Source: Achromobacter sp. MYb9
Lineage (GTDB): Bacteria; Pseudomonadota; Gammaproteobacteria; Burkholderiales; Burkholderiaceae_B
Direction of reading: 5' to 3'
DNA length: 64,000 nucleotides
Assembly: GCF_002975275.1 (NCBI RefSeq)
Contig: NZ_PCOQ01000007.1
Coordinates: forward strand, 124,001 to 188,000
The stretch's first letter is position 1, and every line of letters starts with the position of its first letter. Below are positions 1 through 8,655 of the stretch, one piece after another. A program made the translations under genes and the position numbers. The notes beneath the pieces were generated by a model, which saw nothing but the letters and a program-made list of their open reading frames with translations, did no database searches and had not been told where the DNA came from.

Positions 1-695
1 AGCAGGCACAGGCCGATCGCGCCAAGTCCGCCTCGGCCACCCCATCCGCCGCGCCCGTGCAGGCGCCGCTTGCCCAGGTGCTGCGCGGCGCGCCCCGCCT
101 GTTGATGCTGGCGGTTGGGGCCAATGTGCTGGGTATCGCGGGCTTCTACTTCACCAACACGTTCATGATCGCCTATACCACGCAGTACGTGGGCCTGAAC
201 CGCGCGGTGATCCTGGACTGCCTGCTGGTCGTGTCGATCATGCAGTTCTTCATCACGCCGCTGGCCGCCTACGTAGCCAGCCGTGTCGGCAACCTGCGGT
301 TCCTGGGCGCCATGGCGTTCGTATCGATGTTCACGCCCTACGTTATGTTCAACCTGGTCGACCAGGGCTCGCTTACCAGTATTACCCTGGGCGTTGGCGT
401 GGCGGTATTCTTCATGGGCGCCTACTACGCGGTGATCGCAGGTTACGTCAGCGACAGCTTTCCGACCCGCATCCGCTACACCGGCATCTCCATGGCCTAT
501 CAGCTGTCGGGCGCCATCTTCGGCGGTTTGACGCCGTTGCTGGGCACCGTGCTGGCCGAGAACTTCAAAGGCCAGTGGTGGCCGCTGGCGTTGTTGTTTT
601 CGGCGATATCGTTGCTTTCCCTGGTTTCCGTCCTGCTGCTGGGCAATGCCGGCCAGCGCACCGAGCAATTCCAACTGAAGGATCAGCAAGCATGA
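1..695 (+). CDS. MFS transporter, MHS family, C-terminal part (5' end outside window)
   Basis: The reading frame is open from the first bases, so the start lies upstream of the window. The visible part has about six hydrophobic membrane segments, the C-terminal half of a major facilitator. The segment with SFPTRIRYTGIS followed by a Gly-rich helix is typical of the metabolite:H+ symporter branch (ShiA/ProP-like), which imports small organic acids, betaines or similar solutes across the inner membrane. The stop codon overlaps the start of the next gene (ATGA), so the two are translationally coupled. The substrate could be the polyamine-like compound used by the downstream amidohydrolase, but this is inference from position only. 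Confidence 0.85.
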   Translation, partial: QAQADRAKSASATPSAAPVQAPLAQVLRGAPRLLMLAVGANVLGIAGFYFTNTFMIAYTTQYVGLNRAVILDCLLVVSIMQFFITPLAAYVASRVGNLRFLGAMAFVSMFTPYVMFNLVDQGSLTSITLGVGVAVFFMGAYYAVIAGYVSDSFPTRIRYTGISMAYQLSGAIFGGLTPLLGTVLAENFKGQWWPLALLFSAISLLSLVSVLLLGNAGQRTEQFQLKDQQA

Positions 696-1711
696 AGGCA
701 TTTTTCCACGACGACCAAAAGCTGCACCACCCGCAGACCTATTTTTCGCGCGGCAAGATGCGCACGCCCCAGGAGGTGCCGGCGCGGCTGGATGGCCTGG
801 TCCAGGCGGCGCGCAAGCTGGGATTCGACGTGCAGGCGCCGGCCGATCATGGGGCGGGAGCCTTGTCGGCCGTGCATTCCCTGGACTATCTGCAATTCCT
901 GCAAAGCGCCCATGAAGACTGGATGAAGCTGCCGGGCGATTGGGGCGGCGAAGTCGTGTCCAACGTATTTGTACGCGAACCCAACGCCCTGCGGGGCGTG
1001 CTGGCCAAGGCGGGCCGCTACCTGGCCGATGGCAGTTGCCCGGTGGGTCCGCACACCTGGCAGTCGGCGTACTGGGCCGCACAGTGCGCGGTTGCCGGCG
1101 CCGAGGCCGTGCTGGCGGGCGACCGCCACGCCTACGCGATCTGCCGTCCGCCCGGCCATCATGCCCGTCGCGACGCCGCGGGCGGCTTCTGCTATCTGAA
1201 CAACGCCGCCATCGCGGCCCAACGGCTCCGATCGGCATTCGGCCGCGTGGCGATTCTGGATACCGACATGCACCACGGCCAGGGCATCCAGGAGATTTTC
1301 TACGAGCGCAACGACGTGCTGTACGTGTCGATCCACGGTGACCCCGAGAACTTCTACCCCGTTGTCGCGGGCTTCGAGGACGAGCGCGGGGCCGGCGAGG
1401 GCTATGGCTACAACATCAACCTGCCCATGCCGCACGGTTCCCCCGAGTCGGTGTTCTTCGACCGGCTGGCCCAGGCGCGCCGGGCGATCGACCTGTTCCA
1501 GCCGGACGCGCTGGTCCTGTCGCTGGGTTTCGACATCTTCGAAAAAGACCCGCAAGCCATGGTCGCCGTCACGGAAGACGGCTTCGAACGCCTGGGCCGG
1601 GAAGTCGGCAGCTTGCGGCTGCCGACCGTGATCGTGCAGGAAGGCGGCTACTATATCGAAGGGTTGGAATCCAACGCGTCGCGGTTTTTCGCGGGGCTGT
1701 CCGGCGTTTGA
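692..1711 (+). CDS. Histone deacetylase-family acetylpolyamine amidohydrolase
   Basis: This 339-residue protein has the full arginase/deacetylase signature: the His pair in RPPGHHA (about residues 156-157), the zinc-binding Asp and His in LDTDMHHG (192 and 194), the third zinc Asp in LGFD (281) and the late GGYY tyrosine (320). Bacterial members deacetylate acetylpolyamines or related acylamides in the cytoplasm. ATG at 692 is preceded by AAGGA and overlaps the transporter stop, so it is chosen over longer in-frame starts. Coupling to an MHS-type permease suggests uptake and deacetylation of an acetylated amine. The exact substrate cannot be read from sequence. Confidence 0.9.
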   Translation: MKAFFHDDQKLHHPQTYFSRGKMRTPQEVPARLDGLVQAARKLGFDVQAPADHGAGALSAVHSLDYLQFLQSAHEDWMKLPGDWGGEVVSNVFVREPNALRGVLAKAGRYLADGSCPVGPHTWQSAYWAAQCAVAGAEAVLAGDRHAYAICRPPGHHARRDAAGGFCYLNNAAIAAQRLRSAFGRVAILDTDMHHGQGIQEIFYERNDVLYVSIHGDPENFYPVVAGFEDERGAGEGYGYNINLPMPHGSPESVFFDRLAQARRAIDLFQPDALVLSLGFDIFEKDPQAMVAVTEDGFERLGREVGSLRLPTVIVQEGGYYIEGLESNASRFFAGLSGV

Positions 1712-1776
1712 AGCGCGCGGCGCCGGCATGGCCAGCGGGGTTCGACAGCCTTTTTTTCGATCCCTTCCGCGATGCC

Positions 1777-2760
1777 ATGCCCCAGCCGCCCGCCCGAAAA
1801 CCGACTTCGCCGCCTACCGCGCTGACGCTTGCGCCCGAACGCATGGACTGGAACCTGTTGCGCACCTTCATGTTCGTGGTGCAAGAGCGCGGGGTGGGCC
1901 GGGCGGCGCAGGCGCTGCATCTGAGCCAGCCGGCCGTCAGCCAGGCGCTCAAGCGGCTGGAAGAGGCGGTGGGCGGCTTGCTGCTGCATCGGCGCAACGG
2001 CGAATTCCGTTTGACGGGCCTGGGCGACGAGATCTACGCGATCGCCCGCGACATGTACGGCACGATGGCGCGCATCGAGAACGCCGCCACCCAGGACAAG
2101 GCAGAGATCGCCGGCACGCTGCGGCTGCTGGTGATGAGCAAGGTGCAAAGCCCGGCATACGACGACTTCCTGGCGCAGTTCCATCGCCGCTATCCCAAGA
2201 TCGAATTCCACATGGACGTGCTGCCCAGCGCGGCCATCCTGGACGCGCTTGCCAAGCGGGTGCCGGCGTTGGGCATCTGCCTGTGCCGCAAGCCCGTCGA
2301 TGCCTTGGAGCGGCGCCTGTTCCTGAGGCACCATTACGCGGTGGTCTGCGGCCGGCACCATCCGCTGTTCTCGAAACAGCGGGTCAGCATCGAAGACCTG
2401 ATGGACCAGAACTTCGTGTGCTTCGCCAGTGATCAGATCGGCGACACGCTGTCCCCGCTGACCATCTTCCGTGACCAGCAAGGCTTCACGGGCCGAATCG
2501 TGGGCACGTCGCCCAATATCGAAGAGGTGCGGCGCATGGTGGTGGCCGGCATCGGGCTGAGCTTCCTGCCCGAACACCTGATTCGCCAGGATGTCCTTAG
2601 CGGCGAACTGCGGCGCCTGCCGCCCGCCGAGTCCGTGGCTGAAATCGATGTGTTCCTGACCTGGCACAAGCAGCGCAAGCTTACGGCGGTGGAAGTGGCG
2701 TACCTGAATGCCTTCGATCGCTTTTTAAGCCGCACGCCGCTGGCGTCGCGCGCGGGCTGA
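1777..2760 (+). CDS. LysR-family transcriptional regulator
   Basis: LysR-type DNA-binding protein: an N-terminal winged helix-turn-helix (LSQPAVSQALKRLEE) is followed by a periplasmic-binding-protein-like effector domain. The frame extends back to a TTG at 1708 that overlaps the amidohydrolase stop. ATG 1777 is reported, and ATG 1843, immediately before the conserved start of the HTH domain, is equally plausible; no clear ribosome site decides. It probably regulates the upstream transporter/amidohydrolase pair or the facing amino-acid transporter. Its last 80 bases overlap the 3' end of the permease gene on the other strand. Confidence 0.85.
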   Translation: MPQPPARKPTSPPTALTLAPERMDWNLLRTFMFVVQERGVGRAAQALHLSQPAVSQALKRLEEAVGGLLLHRRNGEFRLTGLGDEIYAIARDMYGTMARIENAATQDKAEIAGTLRLLVMSKVQSPAYDDFLAQFHRRYPKIEFHMDVLPSAAILDALAKRVPALGICLCRKPVDALERRLFLRHHYAVVCGRHHPLFSKQRVSIEDLMDQNFVCFASDQIGDTLSPLTIFRDQQGFTGRIVGTSPNIEEVRRMVVAGIGLSFLPEHLIRQDVLSGELRRLPPAESVAEIDVFLTWHKQRKLTAVEVAYLNAFDRFLSRTPLASRAG

Positions 2761-4909
2761 TTTCCATTCGCCTGGCCACCCGCGACAGCGCCAGGCTTGC
2801 CGCGAAATACAACAACGCCACGGCCAGATAGACCTCGACGTGGTAGGGCCGCCAATCGGTGCCGGCAACCACCGCCTTGGCCGCGCCCAGCACGTCGAAC
2901 ACGCCGATGATGCTGACCAGCGACGTGTCCTTGACGGCGCCGACGAAGACGCCCAGCGCGGCGGGGGCGGCGATGCGGCGGGCCTGCGGCCAGATCACCG
3001 TGGCATAGGCCGTGGCGGGGCGCATGCCCAGCGCGCGCGCCGCCATCATCTGACCTGGCGGGATAGCCTGCAACGCCCCGCGCAGCACTTCGGCAAGCAG
3101 GCAGGCGGTATGCAGCGTCAGCGCCGCCAGCGCCATATTGAACTTCGACATGCCGCCGCCCAGCAGCATCGGCAGCACGAAAGACGCGAACAGCAACTGC
3201 GTCACCAGGGGAATGCCGCGCACGGCTTCGATCAGGCAGGCCGCGGCCAGCGCGCCCGCGCGGCTGCCGGACCGGCGTATCAGCGCCAAAGCAAAGGCCA
3301 GCGGCACGGCGGCGGCCAAGGCGGCGATGGCGAGTATCAGCGTCACCAGCAGCCCGCCCCAGCGTTGCGGACCGATCAAGGCGCCGCCCCATGGCCAGCC
3401 CGTCAACGCGCCAACGACGATCAGTAGCAGCGCGGCCAACGCGGCGGCGCGCGCCCGGGCAGGCACGCGCTGCCCGCCCAGCGCCAGTGCGATCCCGCCC
3501 AGCAACGCCACGCAGGCGACGGCGCCGGGATAGCGGTCGGCCGGCGTCATGGTGCCGAAGAACAGCAGCGGCAGGTTTTCGCCCACGGCAGCCCAGCAGG
3601 CGCCGACAGCGTCGGCGCACGCTGCGGGGTCGCCCCGCCAGACGGCCCGCAACACGGCCCAGTCCAGCAGCGCCCAGGCGACGGCGGCCAGTAGCACGGT
3701 CAAGGCTACCGACACCGCGTTGCGACGCCACGGGCGCGCGTCGCGGCCGGCTGCGCGCCATAACGGGCGGTCTCCCAGCCTTGCGCCGTGCGTGTCGCCC
3801 GGGCCATGGCGGGTATTGCGCGCGTTCCAGGCCGACAAGCCGCCGCCCAGCGCTAGCGCCAGCGCCAGGTAGACCGCCACGGCCAGGGCAATCCCTTCCA
3901 GCGCAAGACCCGTTTGCGTGATGGCGGTGTTGATGACGGCCATCAGTTCCTGGTAGCCGATGGCGATCGCCAGCGTGCTGTTCTTGACCAGCGCCAGGCA
4001 TTGGTTGGCATAAGGGGGCAGGGCGACGCGCGTGGCGTAGGGGGTGATCACCTTGCGCAGCACGGCCCAAGGCGTCAGGCCCATGGCCTGGCCGGCCTCG
4101 ACCAGCCCGACGGGCACGGCGCGTACCGAGGCCCGCACGATGTCGGCGATGTAGGCCGCATGGAAGACCACCAGGCCGATCAGCAGCGCCGCGAATTCGA
4201 TGCTGGGCTGCCAGCCTCCTTGCAGACCCAGCCCGCGCTTGATGGGCAGGTCTATCCGCATGGCGGGCAGCCAGTACGCGGCGAATGCGGCGATGGCCAA
4301 TGCGGCGATGGCGGCGCCGTTGCCCCAGCGGCGTTTTGCCTGCCAAGCCAACGTCACGGCCAGTAGCGCGAGGGCGGCATAGGGCAACGCGCCCTGCACG
4401 GCGGGCAAAGCCAGCCCGCGGTTGGACAGCAGCACCGACGGCAATGGCGACCACGCCTGCCGCACGTCCGGCAGGCGTAGCAGCAATCCGTACCAGAGGA
4501 ACAATTGCAGCAGCACGGGCGTGTTGCGCAACGGCGCGATGATGGCGGCGGCGCAACGCGCGGCCAGCGGATGGGGCGACAAGCGCATGAGGCCCAGCGC
4601 GATGCCAAGCGCGGTCGCAAGCGGAATTGCCACGGCCGCCACGGTCAGTGTATTGACCAGGCCCGCCGCGATCGACATCCAGTAAGGGTCTTCCGGCGCG
4701 ACGGCGAGCAGGCTTTCCGAAATCCGGAAGCCGGCGGGCTGAAGCAGGAATCCGAACCCGCCCTGGATGCCACGCATGGCCTGCACCGATTCGATATGCC
4801 CCAGCAAGACGGATGCCATGCCGCCCAGCGCGAGGATCCAGGCCAGCGATGGCAGCCAGCGGCCCAGCGAGCCGGGAGAACGGAAGGGAGGGGTCGTTAC
4901 AGTCATCAT
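2681..4909 (-). CDS. Fused AapQ-AapM-type amino-acid ABC transporter permease
   Basis: A single chain of about 742 residues holds two complete HisM-type permease units. The first half has the AapQ-like pattern with RNTPVLLQLFLWYG. A linker near residues 370-400 leads into a second half starting with the long AapM-like periplasmic insert (GDPAACADAVGACW, then FGTM) and a second EAVRGIP transporter loop. AapQ and AapM are normally separate proteins of a polar amino-acid importer, so this is a natural fusion with both membrane halves in fixed 1:1 ratio. ATG 4909 is preferred over the upstream TTG at 4921. No ATP-binding subunit lies next to it. The last residues, after RRMEI, are antisense to the LysR 3' end. 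Confidence 0.88.
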   Translation of the reverse strand: MMTVTTPPFRSPGSLGRWLPSLAWILALGGMASVLLGHIESVQAMRGIQGGFGFLLQPAGFRISESLLAVAPEDPYWMSIAAGLVNTLTVAAVAIPLATALGIALGLMRLSPHPLAARCAAAIIAPLRNTPVLLQLFLWYGLLLRLPDVRQAWSPLPSVLLSNRGLALPAVQGALPYAALALLAVTLAWQAKRRWGNGAAIAALAIAAFAAYWLPAMRIDLPIKRGLGLQGGWQPSIEFAALLIGLVVFHAAYIADIVRASVRAVPVGLVEAGQAMGLTPWAVLRKVITPYATRVALPPYANQCLALVKNSTLAIAIGYQELMAVINTAITQTGLALEGIALAVAVYLALALALGGGLSAWNARNTRHGPGDTHGARLGDRPLWRAAGRDARPWRRNAVSVALTVLLAAVAWALLDWAVLRAVWRGDPAACADAVGACWAAVGENLPLLFFGTMTPADRYPGAVACVALLGGIALALGGQRVPARARAAALAALLLIVVGALTGWPWGGALIGPQRWGGLLVTLILAIAALAAAVPLAFALALIRRSGSRAGALAAACLIEAVRGIPLVTQLLFASFVLPMLLGGGMSKFNMALAALTLHTACLLAEVLRGALQAIPPGQMMAARALGMRPATAYATVIWPQARRIAAPAALGVFVGAVKDTSLVSIIGVFDVLGAAKAVVAGTDWRPYHVEVYLAVALLYFAASLALSRVARRMEISPRATPAACGLKSDRRHSGTPLPPP

Positions 4910-4924
4910 GGCAGGTGGCAATGC

Positions 4925-4947
4925 AAAAGGCGGGCCATGGGCCCGCC
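4925..4947 (-). terminator. Intergenic hairpin with T-tract between aapJ-like and fused permease genes
   Basis: On the minus strand, perfect 7-base arms (GGCGGGC and GCCCGCC, loop of 5) are followed at once by TTTT. It lies downstream of the binding-protein gene and just before the permease start. Such partial terminators commonly let the binding protein be made in excess over the membrane subunits; that role here is inferred. Confidence 0.6.
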
Positions 4948-4969
4948 CGCCGCGTTCAGAAGGTCATGG

Positions 4970-5992
4970 TCATTGGAACGGCGGCGAATACAGCAGGCCG
5001 CCCTGGTTCCATTGCGCGTTCAGGCCGCGGTCCAGCTTCAGCGGGGTGGCGGCGCCCAGGTTACGGTCCCACACTTCGCCATAGTTGCCGACGGCCTTGA
5101 TGGCGTTCTTCGCCCAGCTCTCGTCCAGGCCGAAGCTTTTGCCGATGCCCGCATCCACGCCCAACAGGCGGCGGACTTGCGCATCGCTGCTTTGTGCCTG
5201 GCTGTCGGCATTCTTTGCCGTGATGCCTAGCTCTTCAGCGGCGACCAGCGCGTTGACGGTCCAGCGCACGATGGCCGCCCAGTTGGCGTCGTCCTGCCGC
5301 ACGAAGGGGCCCAGCGGCGACTTGTTGATCCGCTCGGGCAAGATCACGAAGTCGTCCGGCTTGCCGGCCCGCGCGGCGCGGCTGGCCGCCAGCGTGGAGG
5401 CGTCAGACAGGTAGACGTCGCAGCGGCCGGCATAGAAGGCCTGTTCCAACTCCACCAGGTTTTCGATCACCACCGGGCGATACGTGAGCTTGTGCTTCTT
5501 GAAGTAGTCGACTAGGTTCTGTTCGTTGACCGTGCCGGGCTGCACGCAGACCTGCGCGCCGTCCAGTTCGGTGGCGCTTTTGACGCCCAGCTTGCGCGGC
5601 ACCAGAAAGCCCTGGCCGTCATAGAAGACGATGCCGGCGGACACGATCCCTAACCCCGCGTCGCGGCTGGACGTGATGGTCGTGTTGCGGTTCAGCACGT
5701 CGATCTCGCCGGACTGCAACGCGGGAAACCGCTGTTGCGAACTGAGCGGGACGAAGCGCGTTTTCTCGGCGTCGCCCAGCACGGCGGCGGCCAGCGCGCG
5801 GCACAGGTCTGCGTCCAGGCCGGTCCAGCGGCCCTGTTTGTCGGCGATCGACAAGCCCGCCGACCCCTGGCTGACGCCGCACACCAGTTCACCGCGTTTC
5901 TTGATGGTGTCTACCGTGCCGGCGTGGGCCGCGCCGGCGATCGTCAGCGCCGCCGCCACGCCCGCCACGTTGAGTAGTTGAGTCAGTCGCAT
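4970..5992 (-). CDS. AapJ/BztA-type amino-acid ABC transporter binding protein
   Basis: This 340-residue periplasmic protein has a Sec signal peptide ending near AHA (about residue 24), then the family opening TIKKRGELVCGV, the RFPALQSGEIDVL region and a DVYLSD motif, all typical of the AapJ/BztA subgroup of solute-binding proteins for general L-amino acids. Length fits the family. It is transcribed ahead of the fused AapQ-AapM permease, with a terminator-like hairpin between them. The AapP-type ATPase normally found in this operon is absent, so the transporter must borrow one encoded elsewhere. Confidence 0.9.
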   Translation of the reverse strand: MRLTQLLNVAGVAAALTIAGAAHAGTVDTIKKRGELVCGVSQGSAGLSIADKQGRWTGLDADLCRALAAAVLGDAEKTRFVPLSSQQRFPALQSGEIDVLNRNTTITSSRDAGLGIVSAGIVFYDGQGFLVPRKLGVKSATELDGAQVCVQPGTVNEQNLVDYFKKHKLTYRPVVIENLVELEQAFYAGRCDVYLSDASTLAASRAARAGKPDDFVILPERINKSPLGPFVRQDDANWAAIVRWTVNALVAAEELGITAKNADSQAQSSDAQVRRLLGVDAGIGKSFGLDESWAKNAIKAVGNYGEVWDRNLGAATPLKLDRGLNAQWNQGGLLYSPPFQ

Positions 5993-6063
5993 GCCGTTCC
6001 CGTATCGTTTGTATGCAAGAAAGGCATGAATTATGGGCGGGCGCCCGCGGTTTTCGAGCGACT

Positions 6064-6084
6064 ATATGGTCATATCAATATAAG
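6064..6084. promoter_or_regulatory. AT-rich inverted repeat and CATATNNANATAAG site upstream of class V/MetY genes
   Basis: ATATG-GT-CATAT (6064-6075) is an imperfectly placed short palindrome in the divergent region between the aapJ-like gene and the class V PLP gene. The right arm begins a CATATCAATATAAG element (6071-6084) that resembles sites at 49218, 56565 and 58020. Binding by a CysB-type regulator is a guess from the sulfur-related genes downstream of all four. Confidence 0.35.
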
Positions 6085-6161
6085 AACTAAGCCTTATCCA
6101 GATACGCGTCATATACCTAGAATTCCGGCATACCAAGTTGGAATGACAGGGAAGGTCGCGC

Positions 6162-7301
6162 ATGAGCTGGCAGGACGAATTCAGGCAGTTGTTTCCCATC
6201 ACGCGTGACAAGGCCTACGCCAACATCGCGTACACCAGCCCGCTGTCGCCCAAGGTGGCGGACGCTGTCGCCGCCTTCTTCGATGGCATCACGCATGCCC
6301 GCAGCGACAAGCCGCAATGGCTGCGCGATGCGGACGCATTACGCGTTCGGCTGGCTCGCTTGATCGGCGGAGACTCGCGCCGGCTGGCCTTCACGAAGAA
6401 CACCACCGAAGGCTTGAATACCGTTGCGCAAGGCCTTGCATGGCAAGACGGCGACAACCTGATCGTCGACGACCAGGAGCATCCCACGAACGCTTTGCCC
6501 TGGCTGAATCTGCGCCGCCGCGGTGTGCAGGTGCGGGTGGCGAAGGCGGACGCGCACCGCTACACGGTGGATGATCTATGGCGCCACGTGGATGCCCGCA
6601 CCCGCTTGATCGCGGTGTCCTGGGTGCAGTACGGAACGGGCTTGCGCACCGACATTGCCGAGCTGGGCCGCCGTTGCGCGGCGCGCGGCATCTGGCTGAT
6701 TGTCGACGGCATCCAGGGCGCAGGCCTGTTGCGCGCCCAGGTCGACGCATGGCAGGTGGATGCCTTCGCATGCGGCGCGCACAAAGGTCTGCTTGGCCCG
6801 TTGGGCGTGGGATTCTTGCACGTGTCTCCCAAGCTGCTGGACGCGTTGGACCCGCTTTATATCGGCCCGTCTGGCGTGACTACCCTGGACAAGTCCGGCC
6901 TGCAATGGCAGGTGGGGGTCTCCGACGCGGGCGACGCCCGCCGGCTGGAATCCGGCAATCTGAACTACCCCGGCATTGCCGGCTGGGCGGGGGCGTTGGA
7001 TTTGATCGAAGGCGCCGAACCCGAGCGCATCGAACCTTGGGTGCTGGAACTGTCGCAGGCGCTTGGCGACGGCCTGCGTGCGTTGGGCGCGCAGGTGGTG
7101 TCGCCGCCTGACGCCGCGTTGCGCAGCACGACCACGGCATTGCGCGTGCCCGATCCCGCCGCTGCCCTGGCGCATCTGAATCAGGCCGGCGTGATCGCCA
7201 GCGTAGTGGAGTATGGTTACGTACGCTTGTCCGTCGGCGCCTATAACAATCATGCAGACGTGGAACGCATCTTGCGCGCCGTGCGCGCGCTTGGCGTCTG
7301 A
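6162..7301 (+). CDS. Class V aminotransferase-fold PLP enzyme
   Basis: A 379-residue PLP enzyme of the cysteine desulfurase / isopenicillin-N-epimerase-like group. The cofactor-binding Asp lies in LIVDGIQGAG (about 182) and the Schiff-base Lys in CGAHKGLLGP (208). No mobile catalytic cysteine loop of the IscS type is obvious, so it is more likely a lyase, epimerase or aminotransferase than an Fe-S cluster desulfurase. A good ribosome site (GGGAAGG) precedes ATG 6162. It is followed after 36 bases by metY on the same strand, which suggests a joint role in sulfur amino-acid metabolism. The reaction is unknown. Confidence 0.8.
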   Translation: MSWQDEFRQLFPITRDKAYANIAYTSPLSPKVADAVAAFFDGITHARSDKPQWLRDADALRVRLARLIGGDSRRLAFTKNTTEGLNTVAQGLAWQDGDNLIVDDQEHPTNALPWLNLRRRGVQVRVAKADAHRYTVDDLWRHVDARTRLIAVSWVQYGTGLRTDIAELGRRCAARGIWLIVDGIQGAGLLRAQVDAWQVDAFACGAHKGLLGPLGVGFLHVSPKLLDALDPLYIGPSGVTTLDKSGLQWQVGVSDAGDARRLESGNLNYPGIAGWAGALDLIEGAEPERIEPWVLELSQALGDGLRALGAQVVSPPDAALRSTTTALRVPDPAAALAHLNQAGVIASVVEYGYVRLSVGAYNNHADVERILRAVRALGV

Positions 7302-7337
7302 CCTGAATCATCAATAACGCATCTCCAGGAGAGACAC

Positions 7338-8633
7338 ATGACTGAACCGAAGCAGCCCAATTGGCGCTTGGAAACCATTGCCGTGCATGGCGGCTACCGG
7401 CCTGATCCCACCACGCGCGCGGTGGCCGTGCCCATCTATCAAACGGTTGCCTACGCGTTCGACGACACGCAGCATGGCGCCGACCTGTTCGACCTGAAGG
7501 TGCCGGGCAATATCTACACCCGCATTATGAACCCCACGACCGACGTGCTGGAGCAGCGCGTGGCGGCGCTGGAAGGCGGCATCGCCGCGCTGGCGCTGGC
7601 CTCGGGCCAGGCCGCCGTCACCTATTCCATCCTGACCATCGCGGAAGCGGGCGACAACATCGTGTCGTCCAGCACGCTGTACGGCGGCACCTACAATCTG
7701 CTGGCGCACACGTTGCCGCAGTACGGCATCACCACGCGCTTCGCCAACCCCAGCGACGTGGCCGCTTTCGAAGCGCTGATCGACGACCGCACCAAGGCCA
7801 TCTTCGCGGAATCGGTGGGCAATCCGCTGGGCAACATCACCGACATCGCCGCGCTGGCCGACGTGGCCCACCGCCATGGTTTGCCGCTGATCGTGGACAA
7901 CACCGTGCCGTCGCCATACCTGCTGCGCCCGATCGAGCACGGCGCCGACATCGTCGTGCAGTCGCTGACCAAGTACCTGGGCGGCCACGGCACCAGCCTG
8001 GGCGGCGCCATCATCGATTCCGGCAAGTTCCCGTGGGCCCAGCACAAGGCACGCTTCAAGCGCCTGAGCGAACCCGACGTCAGCTATCACGGCGTGGTCT
8101 ATACCGAAGCCTTCGGCGCCGCTGCGTACATCGGCCGTGCGCGGGTCGTGCCGTTGCGCAATACGGGCGCGGCGATTTCGCCGTTCAATTCCTTCCAGAT
8201 CCTGCAGGGCATCGAAACGCTGGCGCTGCGCGTCGACCGCATCGTTGAGAACGCCGTCAAGGTGGCCAGCTACCTGCGCGAGCATCCGAAGGTGGAATGG
8301 GTCAACTACGCCGGCCTGCCGGACCACCCCGACCACGCGCTGGCAAAGAAGTACCTGGGCGGCAAGGTGCCGGGCCTGTTCACCTTCGGCGTGAAGGGCG
8401 GCCGCGACGCCGGCGCACGTTTCCAGGATGCCCTGCAGCTGTTCACGCGCCTGGTCAACATCGGCGATTCGAAGTCGCTGGCCACGCACCCGGCCTCCAC
8501 CACGCACCGCCAACTGAATCCGGAAGAGCTGCAAAAGGCCGGCGTGCGCGAAGAGACCGTGCGCCTGTCGATCGGCATCGAACACATCGACGACCTGATC
8601 GCCGACCTGGAACAGGCGCTGGCGCAGGTGTGA
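7338..8633 (+). CDS. metY: O-acetylhomoserine sulfhydrylase (aminocarboxypropyltransferase)
   Basis: This 431-residue Cys/Met-metabolism PLP enzyme carries the YTRIMNPTTDVLE and SSTLYGGTYN motifs, the cofactor Asp in IVDNT (about 188) and the Schiff-base Lys in QSLTKYLGGHG (212). Length and the internal insert match MetY, which makes homocysteine from O-acetylhomoserine and sulfide, or the S-methyl analogue from methanethiol. ATG 7338 has a strong AGGAG site. It follows the class V PLP gene and converges with an AraC regulator. It would place inorganic or methylated sulfur released by the neighbouring pathways into methionine. Confidence 0.9.
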   Translation: MTEPKQPNWRLETIAVHGGYRPDPTTRAVAVPIYQTVAYAFDDTQHGADLFDLKVPGNIYTRIMNPTTDVLEQRVAALEGGIAALALASGQAAVTYSILTIAEAGDNIVSSSTLYGGTYNLLAHTLPQYGITTRFANPSDVAAFEALIDDRTKAIFAESVGNPLGNITDIAALADVAHRHGLPLIVDNTVPSPYLLRPIEHGADIVVQSLTKYLGGHGTSLGGAIIDSGKFPWAQHKARFKRLSEPDVSYHGVVYTEAFGAAAYIGRARVVPLRNTGAAISPFNSFQILQGIETLALRVDRIVENAVKVASYLREHPKVEWVNYAGLPDHPDHALAKKYLGGKVPGLFTFGVKGGRDAGARFQDALQLFTRLVNIGDSKSLATHPASTTHRQLNPEELQKAGVREETVRLSIGIEHIDDLIADLEQALAQV

Positions 8634-8655
8634 CCCTCGCGGGGCGCTTGCGCGT

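Noticed and set aside
683..1729. Long minus-strand open frame of 348 codons opposite the amidohydrolase gene
   Set aside because: Its protein has no domain logic and it mirrors a strongly supported gene; it reflects high GC content.
2433..4556. 707-codon minus-strand frame overlapping the fused permease
   Set aside because: It is Arg/Ala-rich and out of frame with the clear permease domains, a typical GC shadow.
7302..8655. MetY and downstream AraC as one regulatory unit
   Set aside because: They are convergent; AraC instead faces the AhpD-like operon across a real promoter region.
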